NCBI RefSeq assembly: GCF_904848665.1
Contig: NZ_CAJHCQ010000029.1
Location: 17,348 to 81,347, forward strand
DNA length: 64,000 nucleotides
Direction of reading: 5' to 3'
Origin: Paraburkholderia hiiakae
GTDB lineage: Bacteria > Pseudomonadota > Gammaproteobacteria > Burkholderiales > Burkholderiaceae
Shown here: positions 1-9,101 of the stretch, in pieces
Layout of the letters: each line of letters starts with the position of its first letter
Position numbering within the stretch: position 1 is the stretch's first letter
Translations under genes and position numbers: made by a program
The notes under the pieces: model-generated
Told to the model about the DNA's origin: nothing
Databases searched by the model: none
The model's input: only the letters and a program-made list of their open reading frames with translations

Positions 1-488
1 ACCCACGGCGCGATCTGCGCGGGAATGATGCCGAGCGAGGTTTCGCTCAGTGCAAAGCGGGCGTCAATGGTTGCGAGCACAACATCCGATGCGCAGGCAA
101 GGCCCATCCCGCCGCCCATCGCGGCCCCTTCGACCGCAACGATCACCGGCACGGGCAGTGCGCTCACGCGCTGCATGAAGCGGCCGAATTCACGGTTGCG
201 TGCGGCGACCGGATCTTCGCCGGCCGCATTGGCGTCGAGCCGCGCCTGGAAGCTGCCGACGCTGCCACCGGCACAAAAAACCCCGCCATTGCCGCGCAGG
301 ACGACGGCCCGCACGCTCTCGTCCTGCGCCGCCTGCGCCACGGCCTGATCGAGCCGCGCCACCACTTCTGGCGCGAGTGCGTTGCGGGTTTCGGGCTGGT
401 TGAGCGTGACGAAGAGCACGTCTTGATGTCGCCGCACGAGCACGGCGTCAGTGCACGGCGCCATTTGAGGCTTGATATCGAAATTCAC
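1..488 (-). CDS. atuE: Enoyl-CoA hydratase family protein, AtuE-like (3' end cut by window)
   Basis: This is a crotonase-fold hydratase whose C-terminal part lies beyond the left edge. The visible frame reads LRGNGGVFCAGGS (oxyanion-hole segment), then VEGAAMGGGMGLACASD and ALSETSLGIIPAQIAPWV, which are classic crotonase signatures. The best start is GTG at 488, nine bases after the stop of the upstream acyl-CoA dehydrogenase gene, so it is translated as part of the same operon. The order carboxyltransferase, dehydrogenase, hydratase matches atuC-atuD-atuE of acyclic terpene utilisation, where AtuE hydrates isohexenylglutaconyl-CoA. A methylglutaconyl-CoA hydratase of leucine breakdown (LiuC) is the main alternative. 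The crotonase call is firm and the exact substrate is inferred from gene order. Confidence 0.75.
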   Translation of the reverse strand, partial: MNFDIKPQMAPCTDAVLVRRHQDVLFVTLNQPETRNALAPEVVARLDQAVAQAAQDESVRAVVLRGNGGVFCAGGSVGSFQARLDANAAGEDPVAARNREFGRFMQRVSALPVPVIVAVEGAAMGGGMGLACASDVVLATIDARFALSETSLGIIPAQIAPW

Positions 489-496
489 GGCGTGCC

Positions 497-1660
497 TCAT
501 GCGTCCATGTTCATGAGGCCCATCTGGCGCGCGATGACCATCAGCATCACCTCGTCGGCCCCGCCCCCAATCGAGCCGAGGCGGTAATCGCGGTACGCGC
601 GCGAGACGGGGTTGTCCCACGTGTACCCCATGCCACCCTGAAACTGCATGCACCAGTCGGCAATTTCGCGCGACAGGCGGCCGGCCTTGAGCTTCGCCAT
701 CGACGCCAGTTCCACGACATCGCCGCCCGCGACATAGGTCTGCGTCGCCATGTAGACCAGCGCGCGCAACGCCTCGAGTTCGATCTTGAGCTCGGCGAGC
801 TTGTACTGGATGAACTGGTTGTCGAGCAGCGGCTTGCCGAACGCCCGGCGCTGGCGCAAATAATTTGCGGTGTCCTCGATCAGCGAAAGCGCGGCAAGGC
901 GCCGTGCGGCGCCGTCGAGACGCTCTTCCTGAAACTGCTTCATCTGATAGATAAAGCCCATGCCCTCTTCGCCGATGCGGTTGCGCACCGGCACACGCAC
1001 CTCGTCGAAAAAGATCTGCGCGGTGTCGGACGACCACATGCCGAACTTGCGGATCTTCTGGACTTCGACGCCGCGCGCGCGCTTGCCGCCCTCTTTCAAC
1101 GGCACGACGATGAGTGACTTGTTGCGATGAACCGCCCCCTCCGAGGTATTGCACAGCAGACAGATCCAGTCTGCCTGCGTGCCGTTGGTGATCCACATTT
1201 TCGAGCCGCTGATCACATAGTCGTCGCCATCGCGGCGCGCGCGTGTTTTGAGCGACGCGACGTCCGATCCCGCACCCTGCTCGGACACGCCAATCGAGGC
1301 CACCATCTCGCCGGCAATCGCCGGCGCAAGAAACTCGCGGCGCAGTTCGTCGGAACCGAATGCGGCCAGCGCGGGCGTCGCCATATTGCTCTGCACGCCC
1401 ACACCCATCGCCACGCCCTGCGCGCGGCAATAGCCCATGCTCTCTGCGGCTGCGAGCGCAAACGAGAAGTCGAGCCCGAGGCCGCCATAGGCCTCCGGCT
1501 TGGTGATCCCGAGATAGCCCAGCGAGCCCATCTTGCGAAACAACTCATGTGCGGGAAATATCTCCGCTGCTTCCCATTCGTCGACGAACGGATCGATCTC
1601 GGTCGCGATAAAGCGCCGGATGCTGTTCATCATTTCGCGATGTTCTTGCGTGTACAGCAT
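497..1660 (-). CDS. atuD: Acyl-CoA dehydrogenase, citronellyl-CoA dehydrogenase type
   Basis: A 387-residue flavoprotein of normal acyl-CoA dehydrogenase length. It shows the FAD/substrate segment GVSEQGAGSDVASLKT, SKMWITNG, RRAFGKPL, and the late CMQFQGGMGY and YRDYRLGSIGGGADEVM motifs. The N-terminal half (MLYTQEHREMMNSIRRF, then EAYGGLGLDFSF and MGVGVQSNMATPALAAFGSD) resembles what I remember of Pseudomonas AtuD more than isovaleryl-CoA dehydrogenase. AtuD oxidises citronellyl-CoA to geranyl-CoA in the cytoplasm. The gene lies 44 bp downstream of the carboxyltransferase gene and 8 bp upstream of the hydratase, consistent with one transcript. Family membership is certain and the citronellyl-CoA assignment is moderately supported. 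Confidence 0.8.
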   Translation of the reverse strand: MLYTQEHREMMNSIRRFIATEIDPFVDEWEAAEIFPAHELFRKMGSLGYLGITKPEAYGGLGLDFSFALAAAESMGYCRAQGVAMGVGVQSNMATPALAAFGSDELRREFLAPAIAGEMVASIGVSEQGAGSDVASLKTRARRDGDDYVISGSKMWITNGTQADWICLLCNTSEGAVHRNKSLIVVPLKEGGKRARGVEVQKIRKFGMWSSDTAQIFFDEVRVPVRNRIGEEGMGFIYQMKQFQEERLDGAARRLAALSLIEDTANYLRQRRAFGKPLLDNQFIQYKLAELKIELEALRALVYMATQTYVAGGDVVELASMAKLKAGRLSREIADWCMQFQGGMGYTWDNPVSRAYRDYRLGSIGGGADEVMLMVIARQMGLMNMDA

Positions 1661-1704
1661 GTCTGTCTCCTGATTTTTGATGTGAGCAGCCGTTCGAGCG
1701 CGGG

Positions 1705-3318
1705 CTAGAAGCGCGCGACGCCGAACTGCACGCGCTTGGGCTCACGCCGTTGCGCTTCACGTGTCGTTGCCAGCACGAAAGCGAGCACGGCTCGCGTGTC
1801 GCGGGGATCGATCACCCCGTCGTCGAGCAGATGACCGCTGGTATAAAACGCGCTAGCCTGGCGCTCGAAGTTCGCGACGATCTCTTCCTTCTGCTGCGCG
1901 AGCCGCGCCTCGTCGACCGGCTTGCCTTTGCGCTCAGCCTGCTGGCGCGCGACGATCTCGAGCGTCATTGCCGCCTGCTCGCCGCCCATTACCGCGGTAC
2001 GCGCATTGGGCCAGGAAAAGCAGAAGCGCGGTTCGAAGGCGCGGCCGCACATGCCATAGTTGCCCGCGCCAAACGACGCGCCGCAATAGATCGTGAAGAG
2101 CGGAACGTCGGCATTCGAGAGCGCCTGGATAAGCTTCGAGCCGTGCTTGATCATGCCGGCTTCTTCGGAAGCCCGGCCAACGATGAAGCCCGTGGTGTTC
2201 TGCAAGAAGACGATCGGCGTGCCGGACTGATTGCACAACTGGATGAACTGCGCGGCCTTGGTTGCGCCCGCCGGGTCGATCGGCCCATTGTTGGTGATGA
2301 ACCCGACCGGGTGGCCTTCTATCCTCGCGTGGCCGCACACCGTGGCCGCGCCATAGTCAGCCTTGAAGTCCATCCATTGCGAACCGTCCACGAGACGCGC
2401 GATGATTTCGCGCATGTCCACCGGCCGGCGATGTTCGAGCACCATCGCGCCGGCGAGTTCGTCGGGATCGCACGCAGGCCCCTGCGTTGCGCAGGTGAAC
2501 GTCTCGCGGTCCCACGGCAGCGCCGCAACGATATCGCGGACGATCTCGATTGCATGTGCATCGTCTTCCGCCACGTATTCGGCGAGGCCGCTCACGGTGG
2601 CATGCATTTGTGTGCCGCCGAGCGCTTCGTCGGTCGCGATCTCCCCGGTGGCCGCCTTCAGCAGCGGCGGCCCGGCGAGAAACGCCTTCGCACGTCCGCG
2701 CACCATGACGACATAGTCGGACAGGCCGGGCATGTAAGCGCCGCCCGCCGTTGATGAGCCATGCACCACGGTGATGACCGGCAGCCCGGCGGCGGACAGG
2801 CGCGCGAGGTTGTAGAACATGCCACCGCCGCGGATGAATTTTTCCACACGGTACTTGCGCAGGTTCGAACCGGCCGATTCGACCAGATGAACGAATGGCA
2901 GTTTGTTCGCCAGTGCAATTTCCTGGCAACGCATGAGCTTCTGGTTTCCTGCTTCGGTCAGCGCACCAGCGTCGATACCCGAATCGGTCGCGACGATCAT
3001 GCAGCGCACGCCGCTCACGAACCCGATAGCGGCGATTTGCGAACCGCCCGGGACAGATGCTTCGAGGTCGGCATCATCCATCCCGTAACCGGTCAGGTTG
3101 CACAACGGCAATAACGGACGACCCGGATCAAGCAGGCGGCTCACGCGCTCACGCGGCAGCAGCGCGCCGCGCCGTGCGAACGTGGCCGCCGCTTGCGAGG
3201 ACAGGTCCGCCGCGCGCCGCTCGAGCGCACGCAACTGGTCGATCATCGCCAGCATGCCTGAGCGCTGCGACCGATATGCTTCCGAAAGAACATTGATACG
3301 TGATTTGAAAGGGGCCAT
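1705..3318 (-). CDS. atuC: Acyl-CoA carboxylase carboxyltransferase (beta) subunit, geranyl-CoA carboxylase type
   Basis: A 537-residue biotin-dependent carboxyltransferase subunit. It carries both crotonase-like halves: an N-terminal half with AGSNLRKYRVEKFIRGGGMFYN and HGSSTAGGAYMPGLSDY, and a C-terminal half with LQNTTGFIVG, KHGSKLIQAL, CGASFGAGNYGMCGRAFEP and AVMGGEQAA. The ATG at 3318 (MAPFKSRINV) is preferred. A longer frame to 3423 exists, but it would run through the putative operator at 3407-3425. Linkage to an AtuD-like dehydrogenase suggests it carboxylates geranyl-CoA, with the biotin-carrying alpha subunit (atuF) presumably outside the window. MccB/LiuB of leucine breakdown is the close alternative; liu operons normally place the dehydrogenase before the carboxyltransferase, unlike here. 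Confidence 0.8.
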   Translation of the reverse strand: MAPFKSRINVLSEAYRSQRSGMLAMIDQLRALERRAADLSSQAAATFARRGALLPRERVSRLLDPGRPLLPLCNLTGYGMDDADLEASVPGGSQIAAIGFVSGVRCMIVATDSGIDAGALTEAGNQKLMRCQEIALANKLPFVHLVESAGSNLRKYRVEKFIRGGGMFYNLARLSAAGLPVITVVHGSSTAGGAYMPGLSDYVVMVRGRAKAFLAGPPLLKAATGEIATDEALGGTQMHATVSGLAEYVAEDDAHAIEIVRDIVAALPWDRETFTCATQGPACDPDELAGAMVLEHRRPVDMREIIARLVDGSQWMDFKADYGAATVCGHARIEGHPVGFITNNGPIDPAGATKAAQFIQLCNQSGTPIVFLQNTTGFIVGRASEEAGMIKHGSKLIQALSNADVPLFTIYCGASFGAGNYGMCGRAFEPRFCFSWPNARTAVMGGEQAAMTLEIVARQQAERKGKPVDEARLAQQKEEIVANFERQASAFYTSGHLLDDGVIDPRDTRAVLAFVLATTREAQRREPKRVQFGVARF

Positions 3319-3383
3319 GTTGCTGTCAGTGTCTTGCACGATGAATCGGTTTGGTTGGTGATATTGCAAACGACACTGCTTGC

Positions 3384-3425
3384 GTGCACAACGATAAATG
3401 CGACGAATGTGCACAATGTGCACAT
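3384..3425. promoter_or_regulatory. Double TGTGCACA palindrome, probable IclR operator
   Basis: Two copies of the 8-bp self-palindrome TGTGCACA lie at 3408-3415 and 3417-3424, separated by one A. Together with flanking A and T they form a near-perfect 19-bp palindrome at 3407-3425. A partial third copy (GTGCACA) is at 3384-3390. The element sits between divergent genes: the carboxyltransferase start at 3318 and the IclR regulator start at 3507. IclR-family proteins usually bind palindromes in such divergent regions. The binding protein is inferred. Confidence 0.6.
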
Positions 3426-3506
3426 AGCGTTTTCACTGCCTGCTATACTCGACCGCGCCGGAAACGCCCCCCGAAAAAGCCCAATCGCCCAGCGCGCGAA
3501 TCTGCC

Positions 3507-4331
3507 ATGCCCAACTCTCGTCGTACTCACTCAGAGCCCGTTGTGCGCGGTGCGCAGAGCATCGAGCGCGCCGCGCAGGTGTTGCGGGTGCTCGCGCAGC
3601 ATCATGTGAGCGGTGTGTCGCTGCAGACGTTGACGGACGTAACGGGGCTCGATCGAACCACCACCTACCGGATCGTCTCCGCCCTGGTTGAGGTAGGCCT
3701 TTCGGTGCGCGACCCGCAAACGAAGCTCTATCGCCTCGGCGTTGAAAGCATGGCGCTGGGATCGGTTTCGATGCAGGCGCCACCGCTCGTGGAGCAGTGC
3801 CGCCCGATGATGAAACAACTCGCGCGTCAAACCGCCGAGCACGTGTTTCTGGTGGTTCGCTCGGGTGACTACAGTCATTGCCTGCACATCGAAGAAGGCG
3901 AAACGCCGTCGCCGGAGTTCGGAAGAAACCGCGATCGCATGCGGCTGCTTGGCATGGGCATACCAAGCATTGCATTGCTAGCCGAACTGCCCGACGAGGA
4001 AATCAGCGCGCACTATGCGCGCCACACAATTGAATATGGTCACCGCAATCTCGACGAGGCCCGCCTGCGCCGCTGGGTCATGCAAACGCGAGAACTGGGC
4101 TACGCCCAGGTCGCCGCGCAAGGGTTGAGCGGCGTGGGCATCAGCTTTGCGATGGGGTCGTGTGCGACGGCCGCGATCGGAATCGTCACTGTGTCCGCGA
4201 AAATGCCCCGAGGGCGCGGGGCCGCCCTCGCTGCGCTCGCTCGCGAACAACTCGCGAGCGTCGTGCACCCCTCGCGATCCTCAACCCAATCCTTGGTACC
4301 CGGCAATGCAGGGAGGCCGACTGACGTGTAG
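3507..4331 (+). CDS. IclR family transcriptional regulator
   Basis: A 274-residue protein starting at ATG 3507 (MPNSRRTHSEP). The N-terminal winged helix (residues about 15-75) reads VVRGAQSIERAAQVLRVLAQH and LTDVTGLDRTTTYRIVSALVE, followed by the IclR effector-binding domain (LVEQCRPMMKQLARQTAEHVFLVVR, then ELGYAQVAAQGLSGVGISFAM). A longer frame back to TTG 3351 would span the palindromic operator and is unlikely. It is divergent from the atu-like operon, which it probably controls together with itself. Known atu clusters use a TetR regulator (AtuR), so an IclR regulator here is a variation. Confidence 0.85.
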   Translation: MPNSRRTHSEPVVRGAQSIERAAQVLRVLAQHHVSGVSLQTLTDVTGLDRTTTYRIVSALVEVGLSVRDPQTKLYRLGVESMALGSVSMQAPPLVEQCRPMMKQLARQTAEHVFLVVRSGDYSHCLHIEEGETPSPEFGRNRDRMRLLGMGIPSIALLAELPDEEISAHYARHTIEYGHRNLDEARLRRWVMQTRELGYAQVAAQGLSGVGISFAMGSCATAAIGIVTVSAKMPRGRGAALAALAREQLASVVHPSRSSTQSLVPGNAGRPTDV

Positions 4332-4591
4332 TGCGGGCGTGCACGTCGAATAACGATATCAACCGTCTCGTCGAAGTATAGGAGTCCCTATCTTTCAACC
4401 TGGATTTTGAGGTGCAATACCGGGGCACTCGACCTTGCCGCGCGCGGCCTCGTACCGCCCGGTTAGTGCGCTAGCGCGCACAACTCCCGACGTGCTGGGT
4501 GGCACAATCCGCGCGGGCACGGTGGCAGCACCAATGCGCGCCGCATAGCTGGCGGAGAAGAAATCGCGCGCCCAACACTGGAGACGACCGG

Positions 4592-5380
4592 ATGGCAACA
4601 TTCACGTTTTGGCGGTGTGTGTTGGGTGGATGGGCCGATGCCTGGCGCTATGTCTGCCAGCGCCCGGTCCGCGTCATGTCTTTTTTCCTCATTGCATGGC
4701 TCGCTCCATATATCGACGCGCTCCTGCTGCCCGATTTGCATCCTCCGTTCAAGGCGATCGTATGGGTGCCGTTTGGCGTGGTCGGGCTTGCCAGGGTCGT
4801 GGTGCTCACGGCATTGCCTGTGGATGTTTTACGCTTTCTTTTGCTGGATGCCCCGCAGGCACGCGCGGAACCGGTTTTCGGGCGCAGTCTCCGGCGATAC
4901 GTGACCGTCACGTGGGCCAGTATCCTGGCCATACTTTGCGCTGCGGTGGTTGTCGTCGGCTTCGGGATCGGCGTTGCAGTCGTGCTCAAGCCGGACCATT
5001 TTCGCGCGCCGCCGATGTCCGTCCTGCTAGCGTATGCCACGATAGTTGCGGTGTGTCTTGGCCTCATTTTTCTCACCCGCTTAAACCTGCTTTTCACTCA
5101 CGTGGCCATCGGCGGCCGCGTGCGTGTGGCTGACGCGTGGCGAGACTCTCGCGGCCACTTCTGGAGCATCTCGGCAACGCAGGGCATTGCGTCGTTACCC
5201 CTATTCCTGTTCTCTTGCCTCCTCATACGTCAGCACATGGGTATGGCCCGCCCTGCGGATATGTGGGCGTTGCTTGGGGCAATTGCGGATGTCACCAACT
5301 TCTGTGTGGGCGCCGGATGCGCTGGATGCCTGTATCGTCGTTACGCGCAATCACTCAAAAATCCAGGGGAGGCCGCTTAG
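4592..5380 (+). CDS. Integral membrane protein of unknown function
   Basis: A 262-residue hydrophobic protein starting at ATG 4592, with GGAG about 9 bases upstream. About five or six membrane segments can be seen: VMSFFLIAWLAPYIDALLL, VPFGVVGLARVVVL, WASILAILCAAVVVVGFGIGVAVVL, VLLAYATIVAVCLGLIFL, IASLPLFLFSCLLI and MWALLGAIADVTNFCVGAGCAGC. I recognise no catalytic motif or named family. It stands alone between the IclR regulator and a degraded region. It is a real gene on coding grounds with an unknown role. Confidence 0.65.
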   Translation: MATFTFWRCVLGGWADAWRYVCQRPVRVMSFFLIAWLAPYIDALLLPDLHPPFKAIVWVPFGVVGLARVVVLTALPVDVLRFLLLDAPQARAEPVFGRSLRRYVTVTWASILAILCAAVVVVGFGIGVAVVLKPDHFRAPPMSVLLAYATIVAVCLGLIFLTRLNLLFTHVAIGGRVRVADAWRDSRGHFWSISATQGIASLPLFLFSCLLIRQHMGMARPADMWALLGAIADVTNFCVGAGCAGCLYRRYAQSLKNPGEAA

Positions 5381-5499
5381 CGGTTGACGGAGTTCCTCAC
5401 TGGCGGCGCTCTCCAATTCTCGAACACATTGAACGAACCCATCCCACGCGCACAGCCGAATGTAGACACAGGTGACGGGTCCGGTCGCCATGGGATCTG

Positions 5500-5715
5500 C
5501 GAGCCGGATTCGGGCTGGCCCGATGTAAAACTCGTCGCCGCCGACTTCCAGTCGATACTGGCGTCCTACGAACGCGAGTCCGGCGCCGAGCAGAACCTGT
5601 GTGATGCCCGGGTCAATGCGCGCTCGATATCGTGCTTCGGAGCGTCTTGCGCCAACGCCAGAAAGTCAAAGATGTAGGGGTCCTTCAGCGCTTCCCGGGC
5701 AAGATAGCCCGATCG
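5500..5715 (-). pseudogene. Remnant of a DUF1016 (YhcG-type) PDDEXK nuclease gene
   Basis: On the minus strand from about 5709 the frame reads GYLAREALKDPYIFDFLALAQ and KHDIERALT. After a one-base frame change it continues ITQVLLGAGLAFVGRQYRLEVGGDEFYI, ending near 5522. This is the conserved C-terminal nuclease part of the DUF1016/YhcG family (KDPYVFDFL, then FVGRQYHLEVGGxDFYIDLLFYH). The segment after DEFYI (GPARIRLADPMATG) no longer matches, and there is no intact start or full-length frame. It is a broken relic, next to an AT-rich orphan gene that also looks acquired. Confidence 0.7.
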
Positions 5716-5820
5716 CTAGCTTGCTGCCGCGAGTCGTTCGTTCCAGCGATTCGCGCGCCATTGGACTTTGCGGGTGGTGCCTGTCGCCAGAGTCACAGCG
5801 TCAGGCATCTGAGCGCTGAA

Positions 5821-6903
5821 TTAAAGGACGACCCGTACCCCAAGTTGCTCCAGAGCCGCATTGAATGCGGTGACTGTGGTAACCATCTCCTTAATGTCTC
5901 CATTTTCGGAGTAATCCGCAATGGAGATTTGGGATATGTTACCCGCGTTACCGAATCGAACGATTTTCTTTGTGAGAATATAGTGAAGTATACATTTGAA
6001 ATATGCCGCTAGATTCTGATTTCTGAAAAGATCTCCAACCTCTACCTCCTTCAGTTCCGGAAGACCCGATCTCGGCTCAGTAATAGTCAGATCGGGATAG
6101 TCTTGATCTGAAAAATATGGGGCGTCGTGCCCGCGCACCGTATATTTCTTGCCCGCGAGTAAATTGCCAATTTTTGTATTTGCATAGATTTTTTCCTTCT
6201 CTACGGGCAGCATTTCATTAAAACTCTTGTCATTTTTCGGGTGAGCAAAATAGTACCCACCGCTTTCCCGAAAAACATTTCCCACTCGATTTGGGAGTTT
6301 CTTTGACCATTCATAAGGATCCGAAGTCCCTTGAGCCGGCTTTTTGAAAAAATCATGCGCCGGATTATATAGGACAACCTGAGAACGATAGCCTGCAACC
6401 ATGCAACCATCCAGAACAGTCAGTGGCATGGCCTGGCCGCTCGCAAAGAACGTGGCATCTTTCAGGGTAGCCACGAGATTCTGGCAGAAATCAATAACCA
6501 GATTGCCTTCATACTTCAACCCGACTTCGATAGCGTGGCCCGGTTGGCCAGCCGAGAAGCACGCATTTAGATTTATTTTTTGGAATCTCAGACCGGCTTC
6601 GTAATATTTCGCCGCAATCTTTGCCATCGAAGCCATCGGCGGCGCTGTATCCCCTTTCGCTTTGACAAAGTGCGCGGCTAGATAGAGACCAACGCTCGTC
6701 CCTCTCTTCAACTGATCCACGTTTGCGCCAATCGCTCCAAAAATTGTATCGACAGAATGGTCGTCTGCCACTTTAACAATCTTGTTGATGAGCCGAGTAC
6801 CATTTCGACGGCATTTTTCCACCATTGCCTCGAAGCTCGCCTGCATCTCCCGATCGGTATCGGACTCAACAAACGTTATGGATAAAATATCCGAGCATTT
6901 CAT
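5821..6903 (-). CDS. Putative clan CD (caspase-like) peptidase, AT-rich orphan
   Basis: A 360-residue protein. ATG 6903 (MKCSDILSITF) is preferred because AGGGG lies 6 bases before it; an ATG two codons upstream abuts the same site. Around residues 70-120 there is a hydrophobic strand ending in His78 (VGLYLAAHFVKAKGD), then a helix, then FQKINLNACFSAGQ with Cys115. This His-strand-Cys order resembles clan CD peptidases (caspase, C13, C80). The rest (KKYTVRGHDAPYFSDQDYP, NGDIKEMVTTVTAFNAAL) is unknown to me. Base composition is clearly more AT-rich than the neighbours, and the gene lies beside a DUF1016 relic, suggesting horizontal acquisition. Peptidase activity is inference; no signal peptide is seen. 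Confidence 0.5.
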   Translation of the reverse strand: MKCSDILSITFVESDTDREMQASFEAMVEKCRRNGTRLINKIVKVADDHSVDTIFGAIGANVDQLKRGTSVGLYLAAHFVKAKGDTAPPMASMAKIAAKYYEAGLRFQKINLNACFSAGQPGHAIEVGLKYEGNLVIDFCQNLVATLKDATFFASGQAMPLTVLDGCMVAGYRSQVVLYNPAHDFFKKPAQGTSDPYEWSKKLPNRVGNVFRESGGYYFAHPKNDKSFNEMLPVEKEKIYANTKIGNLLAGKKYTVRGHDAPYFSDQDYPDLTITEPRSGLPELKEVEVGDLFRNQNLAAYFKCILHYILTKKIVRFGNAGNISQISIADYSENGDIKEMVTTVTAFNAALEQLGVRVVL

Positions 6904-6909
6904 GTTCAT

Positions 6910-7321
6910 CCCCTAAAACATCGGCTATGCCACTTGAATTGCAGCAATCTTTCAGGAAACTTGCGGATGCCCGTGATCGCGGCTAACGACTCGCCACCGG
7001 CGCGAAGCCTCGTTACCGACGGCCAGCCCGAACGAGAACCCCCAACGAGCGATATGGTACTGCCGGGTCGGTAAAGAAGTTTCGACAGTGCTCTGCTGAA
7101 CCATCAGATCCGACGTGATGAACGGCTTGAGTAGCTAGTCGGCGCGCGCCGTGATAACGCAACGTTAGCAACGCGAATCGCCGCCCGGCGCGAACGCGCT
7201 CACTCGCCACTAACTTTGCCCGCTCACCATGTCTCTCCTCGACAGCCCCATTCAATTACCTCGAGGATCACCGTGACAGGCGGCAACGGTCCGAGACGAC
7301 GCAATGAAGCAAGGTGACACC
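6910..7321. other. Intergenic region, no gene recognised
   Basis: About 410 bases between the AT-rich orphan and the adenylate-forming enzyme gene. No frame with coding character, no RNA gene and no clear hairpin was seen. It presumably holds the promoters of the two divergent genes. Confidence 0.4.
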
Positions 7322-8881
7322 ATGAATCACGCCACGAAAATGAGAGAGACAGGGACGTACCGGCCCTATGTCGATTGCCTGCTCGATGAGTTCGAATCAC
7401 GAGCCGAGCGGCCGGTCATCCGCTACGAAGGGACGAACGTGACGGGCCGCGCGCTGCGCAGCGCCGTCTACCGCTACGCGCGGGCACTTGAGGCGCTCGG
7501 CATCGAACGAGGCTCGCTCGTCGCGCTCTTTGCGCCGAACCGGCCCGACGCGATCGCCATCCGTTACGCCGCCAACCTGATCGGCGCCGCGGCGATCTAC
7601 CTGCCCGCGGTGGTGGATGCCGACCGCCGCGCGGCGCTGCTTGCGCGAATCGAGCCCACGCTGCTGGTGGTCTTCCCGGAGACCGCCCGGCTCGTACCCG
7701 AAGCGACGTCACTTCGCGTGATCCAGGTCGGCTGCGGCGACGCCGCGACGCGGTTGGACGTGCTCGCCAATGCGCAGTCCGACAAGCCGCTGCCGGGACG
7801 CAGCGCGCCAAACGAACTCGCTGTGATCGTCTCCTCGGGCGGCACGACGGGCGTGCCCAAATCCAGTTGCCGTTCGTTCTCGGCGTATTCGGCGCTCGTG
7901 AAAGCGCCTCGCGACGAACAACGGCGTCAACTCGTCAACGGTCCGCTCGCATACCTGTCCCAGGTGCTCGTCGATACCACGTTGGCCGGCGGCGGCACGG
8001 TCGTCCTCGAGCGCCGGTACAACCCTGCCGCCACCCTTGCCGCGATCGAAGTCGAACGCATCACCGATCTCCTGCTCGTCGAACCTCAGTTGTTCGAAAC
8101 GATGGATCACCGCGACGTTCCCTATCGCGACCTGTCTTCGCTGCGCTCGATCGCGCATGTAGGCGGATCGGCGCCTCCCGTGCTTCGCCGCCGCGCAATC
8201 GCGCGGTTCGGCCCCGTGCTCACGCATCTGTATGGCGCGAGCGAGGCGGGGCTCGTCAGCACGCTGGCGCCTCCCGAATCGTCGAAGCCGGCGCTGCTCG
8301 ACTGCGCGGGCCGCGTGCGCGTCGGCGTCGACGTGCGATTTCGGCATACCAACGGCGCGCTCGCGGCGTCCGGGCAGCCCGGGAACATCGAGGTGCGCTC
8401 TGCGGCGGTTGCGCAAGGCTACTGGAATCAGCCTCAAGAAGCGACCCTGAAATTCCGGAACGGATGGTGTCTCACGGGCGACGTGGGTTTCATTGACAAA
8501 GACGGCTACCTCCACGTGCTCGGGCGAGCGAATGACATCAGGCGAATCGCCGGCCGCACGATCGCTCCCGTCGATATCGAGGATGTCCTCTGCCGCTTGC
8601 CCGACGTGCGCTTTGCGGCCGCGTTTGCCGCCAATGGCGGGATTGGCGACGAGCTATGGCGTGTCGTCGTCGAGCCATGGGCCGGGCGTCGAGTGGACGT
8701 GGTGCGGTGCCTGCGTGCGCTCGATGTGGCATTCGATGAAACGGTCGCAAGCCAGGTCCGTCTCACGCAAAGTCGCTCCATTGCGCTAACCGAACAGGGG
8801 AAGGTGGACCGTAGTGCGATCATGCGGGCGGCACCATCACACGCCTCGGAAGGCCCGTACCACGCCGAAATTCGGTTCTAA
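7322..8881 (+). CDS. Adenylate-forming enzyme (AMP-binding acyl-CoA/acyl ligase family)
   Basis: A 519-residue class I adenylate-forming enzyme. ATG 7322 (MNHATKMRE) is chosen because AAGGTGA lies 7 bases upstream; an ATG at 7304 is possible. Visible core motifs are the P-loop-like VIVSSGGTTGVPKSS (about residues 175-190), LYGASEAGLVST (A5), CLTGDVGFIDKDGYLHVLGRANDIRRIAGRTI (A7-A8) and EQGKVDRSAI near the end with the C-terminal lysine. It activates a carboxylic acid as an acyl-AMP. Whether it then makes a CoA thioester or loads a carrier protein cannot be told. The N-terminal helix-rich portion and low core conservation do not match a named ligase. It has no pathway partner beside it. Confidence 0.75.
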   Translation: MNHATKMRETGTYRPYVDCLLDEFESRAERPVIRYEGTNVTGRALRSAVYRYARALEALGIERGSLVALFAPNRPDAIAIRYAANLIGAAAIYLPAVVDADRRAALLARIEPTLLVVFPETARLVPEATSLRVIQVGCGDAATRLDVLANAQSDKPLPGRSAPNELAVIVSSGGTTGVPKSSCRSFSAYSALVKAPRDEQRRQLVNGPLAYLSQVLVDTTLAGGGTVVLERRYNPAATLAAIEVERITDLLLVEPQLFETMDHRDVPYRDLSSLRSIAHVGGSAPPVLRRRAIARFGPVLTHLYGASEAGLVSTLAPPESSKPALLDCAGRVRVGVDVRFRHTNGALAASGQPGNIEVRSAAVAQGYWNQPQEATLKFRNGWCLTGDVGFIDKDGYLHVLGRANDIRRIAGRTIAPVDIEDVLCRLPDVRFAAAFAANGGIGDELWRVVVEPWAGRRVDVVRCLRALDVAFDETVASQVRLTQSRSIALTEQGKVDRSAIMRAAPSHASEGPYHAEIRF

Positions 8882-9101
8882 GCTTCCGGCGCGGTGATAG
8901 GGTCCGTCTCCTCCCGGTACCCCCGTCATCGCGCCATTCACGCTTCGTGGGCACGCGGCCACCGAAAGACAAGACCCTCGGCAAAATCCAGCGGGAAAAC
9001 TAACGCCGTCACTCTCAGCTAACTCTCGGCCCGTACGATGACATTCATCGACGCACCCACAAGGTTCCGTTGCCTACGTTCCTCGACTCAGGAGAATTGA
9101 A

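Noticed and set aside
4377..4390. Inverted repeat ATAGG-AGTC-CCTAT after the IclR gene
   Set aside because: Five-base arms without a T-run are likely by chance; too weak for a terminator or operator.
8942..9003. Plus-strand reading PPKDKTLGKIQREN, like the end of an acyl-CoA ligase
   Set aside because: Only about 15 residues match and no upstream ligase sequence is in this frame; the preceding ligase gene has its own end. Could be a scrap, but too short to claim.
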